From positions 1 through 21,984 of the forward strand of contig DEIM01000159.1 of assembly GCA_002352485.1 (NCBI GenBank): DNA of 21,984 bases, written 5' to 3'. The number at the start of each line of letters is the position of its first letter. Position 1 is the first letter of the stretch. The notes beneath the pieces are model-generated. The model did no database searches, was not told the DNA's origin, and saw only the letters and a program-made list of their open reading frames with translations. The position numbers and the translations under genes are program-made. The DNA is from Candidatus Dadabacteria bacterium UBA2774. GTDB taxonomy: Bacteria; Desulfobacterota_D; UBA1144; Nemesobacterales; UBA2774. This document shows, piece by piece, positions 1 to 8,711 of this stretch.

Positions 1-1425
1 TTTATTAATTTCTTCGTCAGAGAAGAGGCCATAGTTAATAAGCTAAGGGAGATCGAGGAGGCAGGGCAATCGTTCGGGAATGCCGCCTCAGACAAGGGTA
101 AAAAGGTGCTGATCGAGTTCGTAAGCGCAAACCCTACCGGGTTTCTCCACATGGGCCATGCCAGAAACGCTGTAGTAGGAGATGCTCTTTCGAATATTCT
201 CCAGGCCTCTGGTCTCGATGTGACAAGGGAATTCTACATAAATGACCGAGGGCACCAGATGGAGATGCTTGGAGAGTCAGTTTACGCCAGGTATTTGGAG
301 TCCTTAGGAATTGAAAGAAAATTACCAGAAGACGGCTACAAGGGGGAGTATGTGCAGGAGATAGCGGCGCTGGTTAAAGCAGGTAAAGGCGACTCGCTAA
401 TAGGTGAGGACAAAGAGGCGGAGTCTGTTCCTTATTGTAGAGAATTTGCTAAAAAATGGCTTCTCGATCATCTGGTAGGTGACTTAGAGAGCGTAGGTAT
501 AAAATTTGACGAGTGGTACAGCGAGAGTGAGAATATTCATTCAGCTTTGGAAAGTATTCAGGGGCAGAGCAGGTTAGAGGCTTCACTTGCACTCCTAAAG
601 GAAAAAAACGCACTAAAAGAAGAAGACGGCGCCCTATGGTTTAAGGCAACCGAGTTTGGAGATGCTCAGGACTGGGTGCTGGTTAAATCGGACGGATCTC
701 CCACATACTTCCTCGCAGATATCGCCTATCACGCTCATAAGCTGCAAAGAGGGTTCGATAGTCTTATCAATGTCTGGGGTGCCGACCACCACGGTCACAT
801 TGCCAGGCTCAAAGCGGCTTTGAAAGCGCTCGGACTCGATGAGTCTCGGCTACGTGTAGTGCTGATTCAGTTTGTAAGGCTGATGCGCCAGGGTAAGGAA
901 GTCGCCATGTCCAAGCGTTCTGGCAGCTATGTAACCATGCGCGATGTAGTAAAGGACGTTGGTCCCGACGTAATGCGGTTCTTCTTGCTAGCGCGGAGCT
1001 CCGAGAGTCATCTGGACTTTGACCTTGATCTTGCAAAGAAAGAGTCAAGTGAAAACCCCGTCTATTACATTCAATACGCATATGCCAGAATAAACAGTTT
1101 ATTTCGAAAGGCAGAAGAATCCGGCATGTCTGCCTCCGGTGAATCACTCGGGGAGCTTAAGGAGCAAGTGGAAATCGACCTTATAAAAAAACTGCTTCTT
1201 TTCCCTGAAGTAGTAGAAGAAGCTTCAGTTTCCCTCGCCCCTCATAAAATTGCCTACTTCCTCCAGGAGCTGGCCTCGGATTTTCATGTCTACTATAATA
1301 AATGCAGGATCGTAGACGAAAACTCGGATCTCAGTCAAGCAAGGCTTTACTTGGTAAGCTGTGTGCGTATAGTTCTTAGTAATGGTCTTAGATTGCTCGG
1401 TATTTCCACTCCTGAAAGGATGTGA
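1..1425 (+). CDS. argS: Arginyl-tRNA synthetase, 5' end outside window
   Basis: This class I aminoacyl-tRNA synthetase charges tRNA-Arg with arginine in the cytoplasm. The frame is open from base 1, and the first visible residues (FINFF) match the end of the usual N-terminal additional domain. About 80-90 residues are therefore missing to the left, and a start near 106 would cut into the catalytic core. The HIGH-class ATP motif is HMGH at 148-159. The KMSKR-class loop is MSKRSG, starting at 907. The C-terminal DALR-type anticodon-binding helical domain begins near 1054 (NPVYYIQYAYARI), and the protein ends with the family-typical PERM. The 474 visible codons plus the missing part fit the usual 550-580 residues. 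The stop codon lies 3 bases before the TTG start of the next gene, so the two are probably cotranscribed. The identity is secure. Confidence 0.97.
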   Translation, partial: FINFFVREEAIVNKLREIEEAGQSFGNAASDKGKKVLIEFVSANPTGFLHMGHARNAVVGDALSNILQASGLDVTREFYINDRGHQMEMLGESVYARYLESLGIERKLPEDGYKGEYVQEIAALVKAGKGDSLIGEDKEAESVPYCREFAKKWLLDHLVGDLESVGIKFDEWYSESENIHSALESIQGQSRLEASLALLKEKNALKEEDGALWFKATEFGDAQDWVLVKSDGSPTYFLADIAYHAHKLQRGFDSLINVWGADHHGHIARLKAALKALGLDESRLRVVLIQFVRLMRQGKEVAMSKRSGSYVTMRDVVKDVGPDVMRFFLLARSSESHLDFDLDLAKKESSENPVYYIQYAYARINSLFRKAEESGMSASGESLGELKEQVEIDLIKKLLLFPEVVEEASVSLAPHKIAYFLQELASDFHVYYNKCRIVDENSDLSQARLYLVSCVRIVLSNGLRLLGISTPERM

Positions 1426-1428
1426 GAT

Positions 1429-2244
1429 TTGAGTGATAAAAACAGCTATCGCAATAATAATCCTGGCAAAAACCGGATAGTATCGCTGGTTATCGGTTTT
1501 TTCATACTATTCGTAGTTACTTTCAGTCTCGGGATAATCGTAGGTAAGGGGTTAACTAAGCGCAGTGCTACTTTTACCGAAAACAAAGAGACTATTCCAC
1601 CCCGAGTCCGTGTTCTTGAAAAGCCAATAGATACAGAGCAAGAAGAAGTCTTAATGCTTGATGAGAAAATAACAGAGCCCGACGTCGAACCCGAAGAACC
1701 TCCAAAAGAAATTAGTACTGAAGCCCCCGAGGATCTTCAGGTAAAAGAGAATATTCAAGAAGAGTCGGCAATAGAAGTCCCCAAACCCCTCGAAACACCA
1801 CAGGTCCAAAAAGCTGATAGTGAACAAAAGGAGAGCCTTGCAAAAACTCCAAGTACTGTTAAACCCGAGCCCGTTGTTAAAAAGCCGGCAACTACTCCAA
1901 AACCTGAAAAGATGAGCAGGGAAACAGCAATTGAAGAAATTGCTAAAACCGATAAAAATAAAAGAGAGGGCAGAGCTAAATTACCCCCAATAGACCCTGA
2001 GGGCAGCTACACGGTACAGATCGGCTCGTTTACGGATAAAAAAGCTGCGGATTCGGTGCTAAAATCTATGAAGAACAAGGGATATCCTGCATATGTAAGC
2101 ACTATGACGGCTTCTGATAAAAAGAAATGGTATAGGGTGAGAATTGGTACATTTGAAAGCTCTCAGAGCGCAAGTGACTACGGAGAGAACCTAAAAGTTC
2201 TAGAGCCTGAGGTTAAGATAGTTTTTATAACACAAAACAAATGA
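1429..2244 (+). CDS. Membrane-anchored SPOR-domain protein (DedD/FtsN-like architecture)
   Basis: The protein has 271 residues: a short basic N-terminus, one transmembrane helix at about 17-39, and a long low-complexity linker rich in Glu, Pro and Lys (about 50-190). A C-terminal SPOR domain spans about 192-271, with the diagnostic YTVQIGSF and WYRVRIGTF strands. SPOR domains bind glycan strands stripped of stem peptides, and proteins of this shape act at the division septum or in periplasmic remodelling. The start is a TTG at 1429 with AAGGA at 1416-1420, 8 bases upstream, inside the end of argS. This suggests translational coupling to argS. Architecture resembles DedD or FtsN, but sequence outside SPOR is too variable to assign either name. 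A second SPOR gene of different design follows at 2281. Confidence 0.9.
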   Translation: MSDKNSYRNNNPGKNRIVSLVIGFFILFVVTFSLGIIVGKGLTKRSATFTENKETIPPRVRVLEKPIDTEQEEVLMLDEKITEPDVEPEEPPKEISTEAPEDLQVKENIQEESAIEVPKPLETPQVQKADSEQKESLAKTPSTVKPEPVVKKPATTPKPEKMSRETAIEEIAKTDKNKREGRAKLPPIDPEGSYTVQIGSFTDKKAADSVLKSMKNKGYPAYVSTMTASDKKKWYRVRIGTFESSQSASDYGENLKVLEPEVKIVFITQNK

Positions 2245-2280
2245 TATGATTAATATGGCTATGTTCACAGGAATTTTATT

Positions 2281-3900
2281 ATGAAACTCAAGGTCTTTCT
2301 TGTCTTAATAACATTAGTCTTCACACTTTTTACCGCACATGCCGTGAAGCTTGGCATTACCGATAGGTTGAGCGGCACATATGTAGTAAGTTTTAAAACC
2401 CAGCATGGAGATGTAAAGGTATTCCTGCCAGATGATATGTCGGGAGGAGATACTGTGTCCGCATCTATATTCGCCTACCCTGAGGGAGCTAATAACACAA
2501 GTGTTTTAAACAGTTACAAAATACATACGGATGTACAGAGCGCATCAGTTCAAGCGGGACGCATTACTATAAATATCCCAAGGAACATGTCGGGCAGCAG
2601 CTTGAGAGTCACACTAAGAGACGGGAGCAACAGGGAGGTCAGCTATTCCTCTGCTGCGGTAAAACTGCCGGATTCATTTGTTGACAGACCTGAAACTACC
2701 ACAGCTTTTGATTTTGAAACCCCGCTTATCGGGCAATCCGGGAGGCTGATCGAGATTCAAGGCCCGTTTGACGGTGACTTTACTACAACCAAGCTTACGA
2801 TCGGAGGTAAGCCCGCGCATGTAATTTCAGAATCACCCAGGAAGCTTGTTTTTGAAGCCCCAGCCGGGTTATCAGGCTCAGTCGAAATTGTGCTCGTCGA
2901 GAACGGTGTGGTTGTAAAAAGACCTTTTACAAGCCTCCGAGTAGTAAAGATTGGGGAAGAATCAAACAGCACAGCTAGCGGTGTAGTACCAAAGGGATAT
3001 ATGGCCCAGACGCCGGATACCGTATCTCCGGTTCAAACACAGAGCTCATCACAAATCACACAAGAAACTGTGATTGTCGAGACCGCCTCTCCAGAGCCCG
3101 GGATTGTTGAGCAGGAGCTTCCGGTTGATGACGCCGGGGTTCAAGAAGAAATATTGCAAGAAGAAGTTCAGATAGATACTTATACTCAGCCTGACAGCGG
3201 CTCGGCTAATGCAGAAATAGCCTTATTATTAGACACACAGTTAAATGCACCGCTTCAGGGCGGAGCAAAATTAATTAAAGCTGAAAAGATAGATACTGTA
3301 GTAGTAAGAGAGATTACCACTTCCGAGGAATCGGGAAATGAAGAAGAATCGACGGTGATATCTCGGGAAAGTGAAATAATAGAGGAAGATATTTTAGTAA
3401 CCGAGAAAAAAGATACACCCATAGTCCGGAAAAAAGATGTTCCTGTGGCGACTAGAAGTACTGACACCGGGGACGCCTCTTATTCGAGTAAAGAGCTCAT
3501 CGAGCGTATATATGAATCTACAAGAGAGGAGAATTGGGATAAGCCTCCACCTGCAGTTTCAAAAAAGACAGTGACCGACACAAGTAAATACGAGGAACCT
3601 GTTAGGGAAGGGCAGGTAACTAAAAGTCCGACTGATGATCCGTCTCAGAGCGCGCGCGGGAAATACACAGTCCAGGTAGCCTCGTTTAAGGACCCTGGCG
3701 CAGCTAGGAGTTTCGCTCAAAAACTCGAGCGTAAAGGTTATAAAGTAAGAGTTACCGAGACCGATGTGCCGGGTAAGGGCAGATGGAGCCGGGTGAGCGT
3801 AGGGAAATTTCCTACAAAGGGGCAGGCAAAGGAATACGGTAATTGGCTCAAGAGAAAAGAGCCGGGAGTAAAGTCGGTATATATTACAGAGATTAATTAG
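2281..3900 (+). CDS. Secreted SPOR-domain protein with IPT/TIG-like domain
   Basis: The 539-residue protein has an N-terminal signal peptide (about 1-21, cleavage likely after TAHA), so it is probably periplasmic rather than anchored. Residues 22-135 are beta-rich and unrecognised. Residues about 150-220 (starting near GRLIEIQGPF) resemble an IPT/TIG immunoglobulin-like fold. A long acidic, Thr/Ser/Glu-rich linker follows. A C-terminal SPOR domain at about 461-539 has YTVQVASF and WSRVSVGKF strands and should bind denuded peptidoglycan. AGGA lies at 2269-2272 before the ATG. The gene is 36 bases downstream of the membrane-anchored SPOR gene and is probably in the same operon. The SPOR call is firm, the IPT/TIG call tentative, and a precise cellular role cannot be read from sequence. 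Confidence 0.87.
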   Translation: MKLKVFLVLITLVFTLFTAHAVKLGITDRLSGTYVVSFKTQHGDVKVFLPDDMSGGDTVSASIFAYPEGANNTSVLNSYKIHTDVQSASVQAGRITINIPRNMSGSSLRVTLRDGSNREVSYSSAAVKLPDSFVDRPETTTAFDFETPLIGQSGRLIEIQGPFDGDFTTTKLTIGGKPAHVISESPRKLVFEAPAGLSGSVEIVLVENGVVVKRPFTSLRVVKIGEESNSTASGVVPKGYMAQTPDTVSPVQTQSSSQITQETVIVETASPEPGIVEQELPVDDAGVQEEILQEEVQIDTYTQPDSGSANAEIALLLDTQLNAPLQGGAKLIKAEKIDTVVVREITTSEESGNEEESTVISRESEIIEEDILVTEKKDTPIVRKKDVPVATRSTDTGDASYSSKELIERIYESTREENWDKPPPAVSKKTVTDTSKYEEPVREGQVTKSPTDDPSQSARGKYTVQVASFKDPGAARSFAQKLERKGYKVRVTETDVPGKGRWSRVSVGKFPTKGQAKEYGNWLKRKEPGVKSVYITEIN

Positions 3901-4006
3901 ACTGTCTGTATATGCATTACGTATACTCTGCTTGCCTGATAAAGATTAAAGCGTATATTTTAATAACCTCAATTCACAGAAATAACAGTTTCGGGAAACA
4001 TTCATC

Positions 4007-4756
4007 ATGAGCCAGCCACAGGAAATTGCTGAAAGGTCAAAAAACAAAAAAGGCCCTGAGTCTTCAAAACTCTTAGGGAGCGGATTAAAAAAATGGTGGC
4101 TTCTCCTCATGCTGCCGATTGAAGACTATCTGGTCGGGATTAAAATTCATCCCAATGTGCTTACGATTTCGACTCTTGTAGTTTCCGCAATTACAGGGCT
4201 CTTCTATCATTACGACTTAATATTTATAGCCGGCGTGCTCGTTTTAGCAGGCTCAACTTTTGATATATTCGATGGCCGTGTAGCGAGGGCGCAGGGGATC
4301 AGCAGCGAATCCGGAGCGTTCTTCGATTCTTGTTTGGACAGGTTCTCAGAGGCTTTTATTTATCTCGGGCTCCTGAGTCTTTTTCAGGGCACAATATTTA
4401 TCTACGTAGTGTTTCTAATACTCGTCTCTACTACAATGGTCAGTTATACGCGGGCCAGGGCGGAGGGTCTTGGGGTTAAGTGCGAGGTGGGGGTAATGCA
4501 GAGGACTGAGAGGGTGGTTTACCTGGGCGTGCTGTCTATATTTAATTATCCGGGAAACCTTGTGACCAGCGCTCTTGGGTATCCCCCAGAGAATTATCTG
4601 CTCAAGCTAGCTCTTTTAATAATGCTTATTTTTTCTTCATATACCGCTGTACAGAGGATGTTTCATGTAATGAGCGATCTTAAGAACAAAGAAAAAACCA
4701 ATGAAACAGAAGCTGATTCAGGTGAGGAATCCGCTATAACAGAAGATGCGGGCTAA
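4007..4756 (+). CDS. CDP-alcohol phosphatidyltransferase family enzyme
   Basis: This is an integral-membrane enzyme that transfers a phosphatidyl group from CDP-diacylglycerol to an alcohol acceptor in phospholipid synthesis. The complete family signature is visible: D86, D89-G90, A93-R94, G103, D107 and D111, with the standard eight-residue gap between R94 and G103. The four Asp residues bind the divalent metal ions. Several hydrophobic helices surround the motif, and the C-terminal 25 residues are hydrophilic and acidic. At 249 residues it is somewhat longer than typical phosphatidylglycerophosphate synthase (about 180-200). Acceptors such as glycerol-3-phosphate or inositol phosphate are both possible, so I give no gene symbol. 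The ribosome-binding site is weak (a GGGA-type stretch near 3993). Family assignment is certain, acceptor unknown. Confidence 0.92.
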   Translation: MSQPQEIAERSKNKKGPESSKLLGSGLKKWWLLLMLPIEDYLVGIKIHPNVLTISTLVVSAITGLFYHYDLIFIAGVLVLAGSTFDIFDGRVARAQGISSESGAFFDSCLDRFSEAFIYLGLLSLFQGTIFIYVVFLILVSTTMVSYTRARAEGLGVKCEVGVMQRTERVVYLGVLSIFNYPGNLVTSALGYPPENYLLKLALLIMLIFSSYTAVQRMFHVMSDLKNKEKTNETEADSGEESAITEDAG

Positions 4757-4860
4757 TCGTAGCACATTGGTCACAATTCAGATTTACTAGTATATTATTA
4801 GGATATTTCTAAAGGGTCATCTTATTTATTTTCTGTAAACTGAATGTATCATAATCTTGT

Positions 4861-4889
4861 TTGCCAGATTATAAATTCTTAGGTATAAA
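4861..4889 (+). promoter_or_regulatory. Putative sigma-70 promoter of carB
   Basis: TTGCCA at 4861-4866 and TATAAA at 4884-4889 are separated by exactly 17 bases, a good match to the housekeeping -35/-10 pattern. Transcription would start near 4896 and give a leader of about 50 bases before the carB start at 4946. Confidence 0.6.
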
Positions 4890-4907
4890 TTGACGGATTT
4901 AATTTCT

Positions 4908-4940
4908 CCTGAGTTAAGAGAATCTTACCCCTCAGGTTTT
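4908..4940 (+). promoter_or_regulatory. Leader stem-loop overlapping the carB ribosome-binding region
   Basis: CCTGAG (4908-4913) pairs with CTCAGG (4931-4936), and four T residues follow at 4937-4940. A smaller stem (AAGA with TCTT) can form inside the loop. The only Shine-Dalgarno-like bases before carB (AGG, 4934-4936) lie in the 3' arm, so folding would hide them. The base pairing is seen directly; a regulatory role is inferred. Confidence 0.4.
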
Positions 4941-4945
4941 AGCAT

Positions 4946-7900
4946 ATGCCGAAAAGAACAGATATAAAAACAATACTACTTGTAGGCTCGGGTCCCATAG
5001 TGATCGGGCAGGCTTGCGAGTTTGACTACTCGGGCACACAGGCGTGCAAAGCGCTCAAGGAAGAGGGCTACAGGATTGTACTTGTGAATAGTAACCCCGC
5101 TACTATAATGACGGACCCTACGTTCGCGGACCGTACTTATATTGAGCCTCTTGTCCCTCAGATTGTGGAAAAAATAATAGAACGTGAGCGACCAGACGCT
5201 TTGCTGCCTACTCTCGGCGGTCAGACCGCGCTTAATATAGCAGTGGCGCTGTCCGAAAACGGCGTACTCGATAAATACGGTGTTGAGCTTATAGGCGCCA
5301 AAATGCCTGCGATTCAAAAGGCTGAAAATCGGCAGCAGTTTAAAGAGGCCATGATAAAAATTGGTCTTGAGGTTCCAAAGAGCGGAGTTGCCCACGACAT
5401 GAGCGAAGCCTGGCAGATAGTGGAGGAAATAGGTTTTCCTATCATAATCAGGCCCTCGTTTACACTCGGAGGCTCGGGTGGAAGCGTCGCATATAACCGC
5501 GAGGAATTTGAGGAGTTCGCAAAATCAGGGCTCGACTCGAGTCCGGTCTCGGAAATATTAATAGAAGAGTCGGTGCTCGGGTGGAAAGAGTTTGAGCTCG
5601 AAGTGATGCGGGACGTAGCGGATAACGTAGTTATCATCTGCTCAATTGAGAACTTCGACCCTATGGGTGTTCATACAGGGGACAGTATTACGGTTGCACC
5701 CTCTCAGACACTTACCGACAAAGAGTATCAAAAAATGCGCGACGCCTCGATCGCTATAATAAGAGAGATCGGAGTGGATACAGGTGGCTCTAATATACAG
5801 TTCGGCGTCAACCCCGATGATGGCCGAATGGTGGTAATAGAAATGAATCCCCGGGTTTCCAGGAGCTCGGCTCTGGCTTCTAAAGCGACAGGGTTCCCAA
5901 TTGCGAAGATCGCCGCAAAGCTTGCCGTAGGCTATACGCTTGACGAGATTCCAAATGATATTACTCGTACTACACCAGCCTGTTTTGAGCCTACGATAGA
6001 TTATGTCGTGGTAAAAATACCCAGGTTTACCTTTGAGAAATTCCCTATGACCGATACCTCACTGACTACTCAAATGAAATCGGTAGGTGAGGCTATGGCC
6101 ATCGGTAGGACTTTTAAGGAATCCTTACAAAAAGCCATTAGATCGCTAGAAATAGATTCTTCCGGGTTTGAGCCGAAAACCAGTGATATGGGTGTGATAA
6201 GGGAGAAGCTGAAGACCCCTAATTCAGAAAGACTCTGGTACCTTGCGGACGCATACAGGTGCGGGATGGACACTGAGGAAATATATGATTTAACACGAAT
6301 AGACCGCTGGTTTCTCTCTAATATAAAGCAGATTGTGGATATGGAATCCGCGCTCAGTCTCTCAGAAGGCAATCCCGACAGCAATAGTCTCAAAGCGGCC
6401 AAAGAGTATGGATTTTCAGATACGAGGATGTCTGAGCTAATAGGAAAATCAGAGGACGAATCGAGAAATCTCAGGCAAAAAAACGACATAGAATCCGTAT
6501 ATAAGATGGTAGATACCTGCGCTTCTGAGTTTGAAGCCCACACCCCGTATTTCTATTCCACTTATGAACGACAGGACGAGGCCCTGCCCACTGATAAAAA
6601 GAAAGTTATGATTTTAGGAGGCGGTCCCAATAGAATAGGGCAGGGGATAGAGTTTGATTACTGCTGTGTTCATGCTTCCTTTTCACTCAGGGAAGAAGGG
6701 TATGAGGCCATAATGGTTAACTGCAATCCCGAGACCGTTAGCACTGATTACGATACATCGGACAGGCTCTACTTTGAGCCCCTGACACTTGAAGATACTC
6801 TGTCGATAGTTGAGCGTGAGAAGCCCTATGGTGTAATAGTACAGCTTGGAGGTCAAACACCGCTAAAGCTCGCGCTTCCGCTTGAGGAAAGGGGAGTAAA
6901 TATAATCGGAACATCTCCTGAGAGTATCGACCTTGCCGAGGATAGAGAAAGGTTCCGCGATCTGATCCTCAAGCTCGGACTCAGGCAGCCTGAAAGCGGG
7001 ATCGCACGCAGTGAGGACGAGGCAAAGCAAATCGCGGGAGATATAGGATATCCGGTAGTCGTGAGACCCTCTTACGTGCTTGGCGGCAGAGCAATGGAAA
7101 TCGTTTATACCCAAAAGGCGCTTAAGCGCTATATGAATGAGGCCGTAAACGTTTCCCCGAATCATCCCGTGTTAATAGACAAGTTTCTTAAAGACGCAAA
7201 AGAGGTGGATGTCGACGCGATATCGGACGGCGAGACAGTAGTGATAGGCGGAGTGTTAGAGCACATTGAGGAAGCAGGAGTCCACTCGGGCGACAGTGCA
7301 ATGGTTATGCCGCCTTACTCTATAGACGCCGAGATTCTTAAGGAAATCAAGCGTCAGACCAAGGAGCTTGCGCTCGCGCTTAGTGTTAAGGGGCTCGTGA
7401 ACATTCAATTCGCAATAAAAGACCGTGAAATATATCTAATTGAGGTAAACCCCAGGGCAAGCCGAACAATACCGTTTGTCAGTAAAGCGATAGGTGTCCC
7501 GCTTGCAAAGCTCGGAACTAAAATTATGGTCGGGAAAACATTAACCGAGCTTGGTTTTACGGAAGAAATAGTGCCGGGCTACATGTGTATTAAAGAGTCT
7601 GTTTTCCCGTTTATCAAATTTGCGGGCGTGGATACGATCCTGGGCCCTGAGATGAAATCCACGGGAGAGGTAATGGGCATAGACACTGAGCTTGGACGCT
7701 CTTTTGCCAAAGCTCAAATGGCTTCCGGAAACGAGCTTCCAATGAGCGGCACTGCATTTATAAGCGTTAAGGACGATGATAAAGAAAAGGCCTCCCAGGT
7801 AGCCAAAAAGCTCTCTGAGCTTGGATTCAACATTCTGGCAACCGCAGGCACCGCATCATATCTAGATAAACTCGGTATTAACTGCAGCCTCGTAAAAAAG

Positions 7901-8137
7901 GTGTCCCAGGGAAGACCGCATGTCGTCGATCATTTAAAGAACGGTGAGGTTCAGCTTGTCATAAATACTACGTTTGGAGAAGAAGAGATTGCGCAGTCCT
8001 ATTCTATAAGGAGAACCTCCGTTACTCAGGGAGTACCGTACTTCACCACAATTGCAGGAGCCCAAGCCGCAGCAGGAGCAATAGAAGTCCTGATAAAAGA
8101 GGAGCTTTGTGTAAAAGCACTTCAGGAATACTATTAA
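4946..8137 (+). CDS. carB: Carbamoyl-phosphate synthase large subunit
   Basis: This subunit makes carbamoyl phosphate from bicarbonate, two ATP and ammonia delivered by the small subunit CarA, feeding pyrimidine and arginine synthesis. At 1063 residues it has the full length of the family (E. coli about 1073). The expected internal duplication is clear: the first half begins with GSGPIVIGQACEFDYSG near residue 14, and the second with GGGPNRIGQGIEFDY near residue 558. The order is carboxy-phosphate synthetase unit (about 1-400), oligomerisation region (about 400-550), carbamoyl-phosphate synthetase unit (about 550-930), then the C-terminal MGS-like allosteric domain (from about 933). carA is not in the window. 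There is no strong ribosome-binding site, and the upstream leader hairpin covers the only candidate. greA follows 94 bases later. Confidence 0.98.
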   Translation: MPKRTDIKTILLVGSGPIVIGQACEFDYSGTQACKALKEEGYRIVLVNSNPATIMTDPTFADRTYIEPLVPQIVEKIIERERPDALLPTLGGQTALNIAVALSENGVLDKYGVELIGAKMPAIQKAENRQQFKEAMIKIGLEVPKSGVAHDMSEAWQIVEEIGFPIIIRPSFTLGGSGGSVAYNREEFEEFAKSGLDSSPVSEILIEESVLGWKEFELEVMRDVADNVVIICSIENFDPMGVHTGDSITVAPSQTLTDKEYQKMRDASIAIIREIGVDTGGSNIQFGVNPDDGRMVVIEMNPRVSRSSALASKATGFPIAKIAAKLAVGYTLDEIPNDITRTTPACFEPTIDYVVVKIPRFTFEKFPMTDTSLTTQMKSVGEAMAIGRTFKESLQKAIRSLEIDSSGFEPKTSDMGVIREKLKTPNSERLWYLADAYRCGMDTEEIYDLTRIDRWFLSNIKQIVDMESALSLSEGNPDSNSLKAAKEYGFSDTRMSELIGKSEDESRNLRQKNDIESVYKMVDTCASEFEAHTPYFYSTYERQDEALPTDKKKVMILGGGPNRIGQGIEFDYCCVHASFSLREEGYEAIMVNCNPETVSTDYDTSDRLYFEPLTLEDTLSIVEREKPYGVIVQLGGQTPLKLALPLEERGVNIIGTSPESIDLAEDRERFRDLILKLGLRQPESGIARSEDEAKQIAGDIGYPVVVRPSYVLGGRAMEIVYTQKALKRYMNEAVNVSPNHPVLIDKFLKDAKEVDVDAISDGETVVIGGVLEHIEEAGVHSGDSAMVMPPYSIDAEILKEIKRQTKELALALSVKGLVNIQFAIKDREIYLIEVNPRASRTIPFVSKAIGVPLAKLGTKIMVGKTLTELGFTEEIVPGYMCIKESVFPFIKFAGVDTILGPEMKSTGEVMGIDTELGRSFAKAQMASGNELPMSGTAFISVKDDDKEKASQVAKKLSELGFNILATAGTASYLDKLGINCSLVKKVSQGRPHVVDHLKNGEVQLVINTTFGEEEIAQSYSIRRTSVTQGVPYFTTIAGAQAAAGAIEVLIKEELCVKALQEYY

Positions 8138-8215
8138 TACTGTATAATTATCTATTAACAGAATATGGCTTCAATATGTTGAAAGTAAATCCTAATTCCT
8201 TTCCCCCCGGATATT

Positions 8216-8222
8216 AAAGGAG
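8216..8222 (+). promoter_or_regulatory. Strong Shine-Dalgarno site of greA
   Basis: An AAAGGAGG-type sequence sits just before the greA ATG at 8232 and fixes that start. It is much stronger than the weak site in front of carB, so greA may be translated far more efficiently from any shared transcript. Confidence 0.75.
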
Positions 8223-8231
8223 GAAAACTTA

Positions 8232-8708
8232 ATGACAACTGAAAGAGTTCCTATAACACCTAACGGACTTAAAAAATTACAAGCGGAGCTGCGCAGGCTT
8301 AAGACTGTAGAGAGGCCCGAAGTAATAAAGCTGATAGAATACGCGCGCTCACTCGGGGATCTATCGGAGAATGCAGAGTATGAGACGGCAAAAAACCGTC
8401 AGTCATTTGTTGAGGGAAGAATACAAGAGCTCGATAGCAAGATCAGTAGAGCTGAAGTTATTGACCCTGCAGAGCTTACGAATAAAGACAGAGTTACATT
8501 TGGTATAAAGGTTACGCTTGAGGACTTAGACACCGGTGAGACTGTAAGTTATCAGCTCGTAGGTGCGGATGAATCGGAGCCCGAGAACGGCCTTATTTCC
8601 ATTACCTCCCCTATAGGCCGTGCCCTGATCGGAAAAGAAGTGGACGATGACGTCATTGTACAAGCCCCGGGTGGTAAAAGAGAGTTTGTGGTTCTTGAGA
8701 TCAATTGA
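8232..8708 (+). CDS. greA: Transcription elongation factor GreA
   Basis: GreA inserts its coiled coil into the secondary channel of RNA polymerase and stimulates cleavage of backtracked transcripts. The 158 residues are the canonical length. The N-terminal coiled coil (about 1-77) carries the tip motif GDLSENAEYE at 42-51, whose D43 and E46 correspond to the acidic residues that coordinate the catalytic Mg2+. The C-terminal FKBP-like domain (about 80-158) ends with the typical SPIGRALIGKEVDDDV and a GGKREFVVLEI strand. A perfect Shine-Dalgarno site precedes the ATG. A TATAAT hexamer at 8143-8148, just after the carB stop, could give greA its own promoter, though I see no good -35. The stop codon is only 3 bases from that of the convergent gene on the other strand. 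Confidence 0.97.
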   Translation: MTTERVPITPNGLKKLQAELRRLKTVERPEVIKLIEYARSLGDLSENAEYETAKNRQSFVEGRIQELDSKISRAEVIDPAELTNKDRVTFGIKVTLEDLDTGETVSYQLVGADESEPENGLISITSPIGRALIGKEVDDDVIVQAPGGKREFVVLEIN

Positions 8709-8711
8709 TAG

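Noticed and set aside
106..1425. argS starting at base 106
   Set aside because: The frame is open to base 1 and the residues before 106 belong to the conserved ArgRS fold, so the gene is cut by the window edge rather than starting there.
4976..5637. Reverse-strand open frames inside carB
   Set aside because: They are shadows of a full-length, highly conserved gene; no start signals or recognisable domains.
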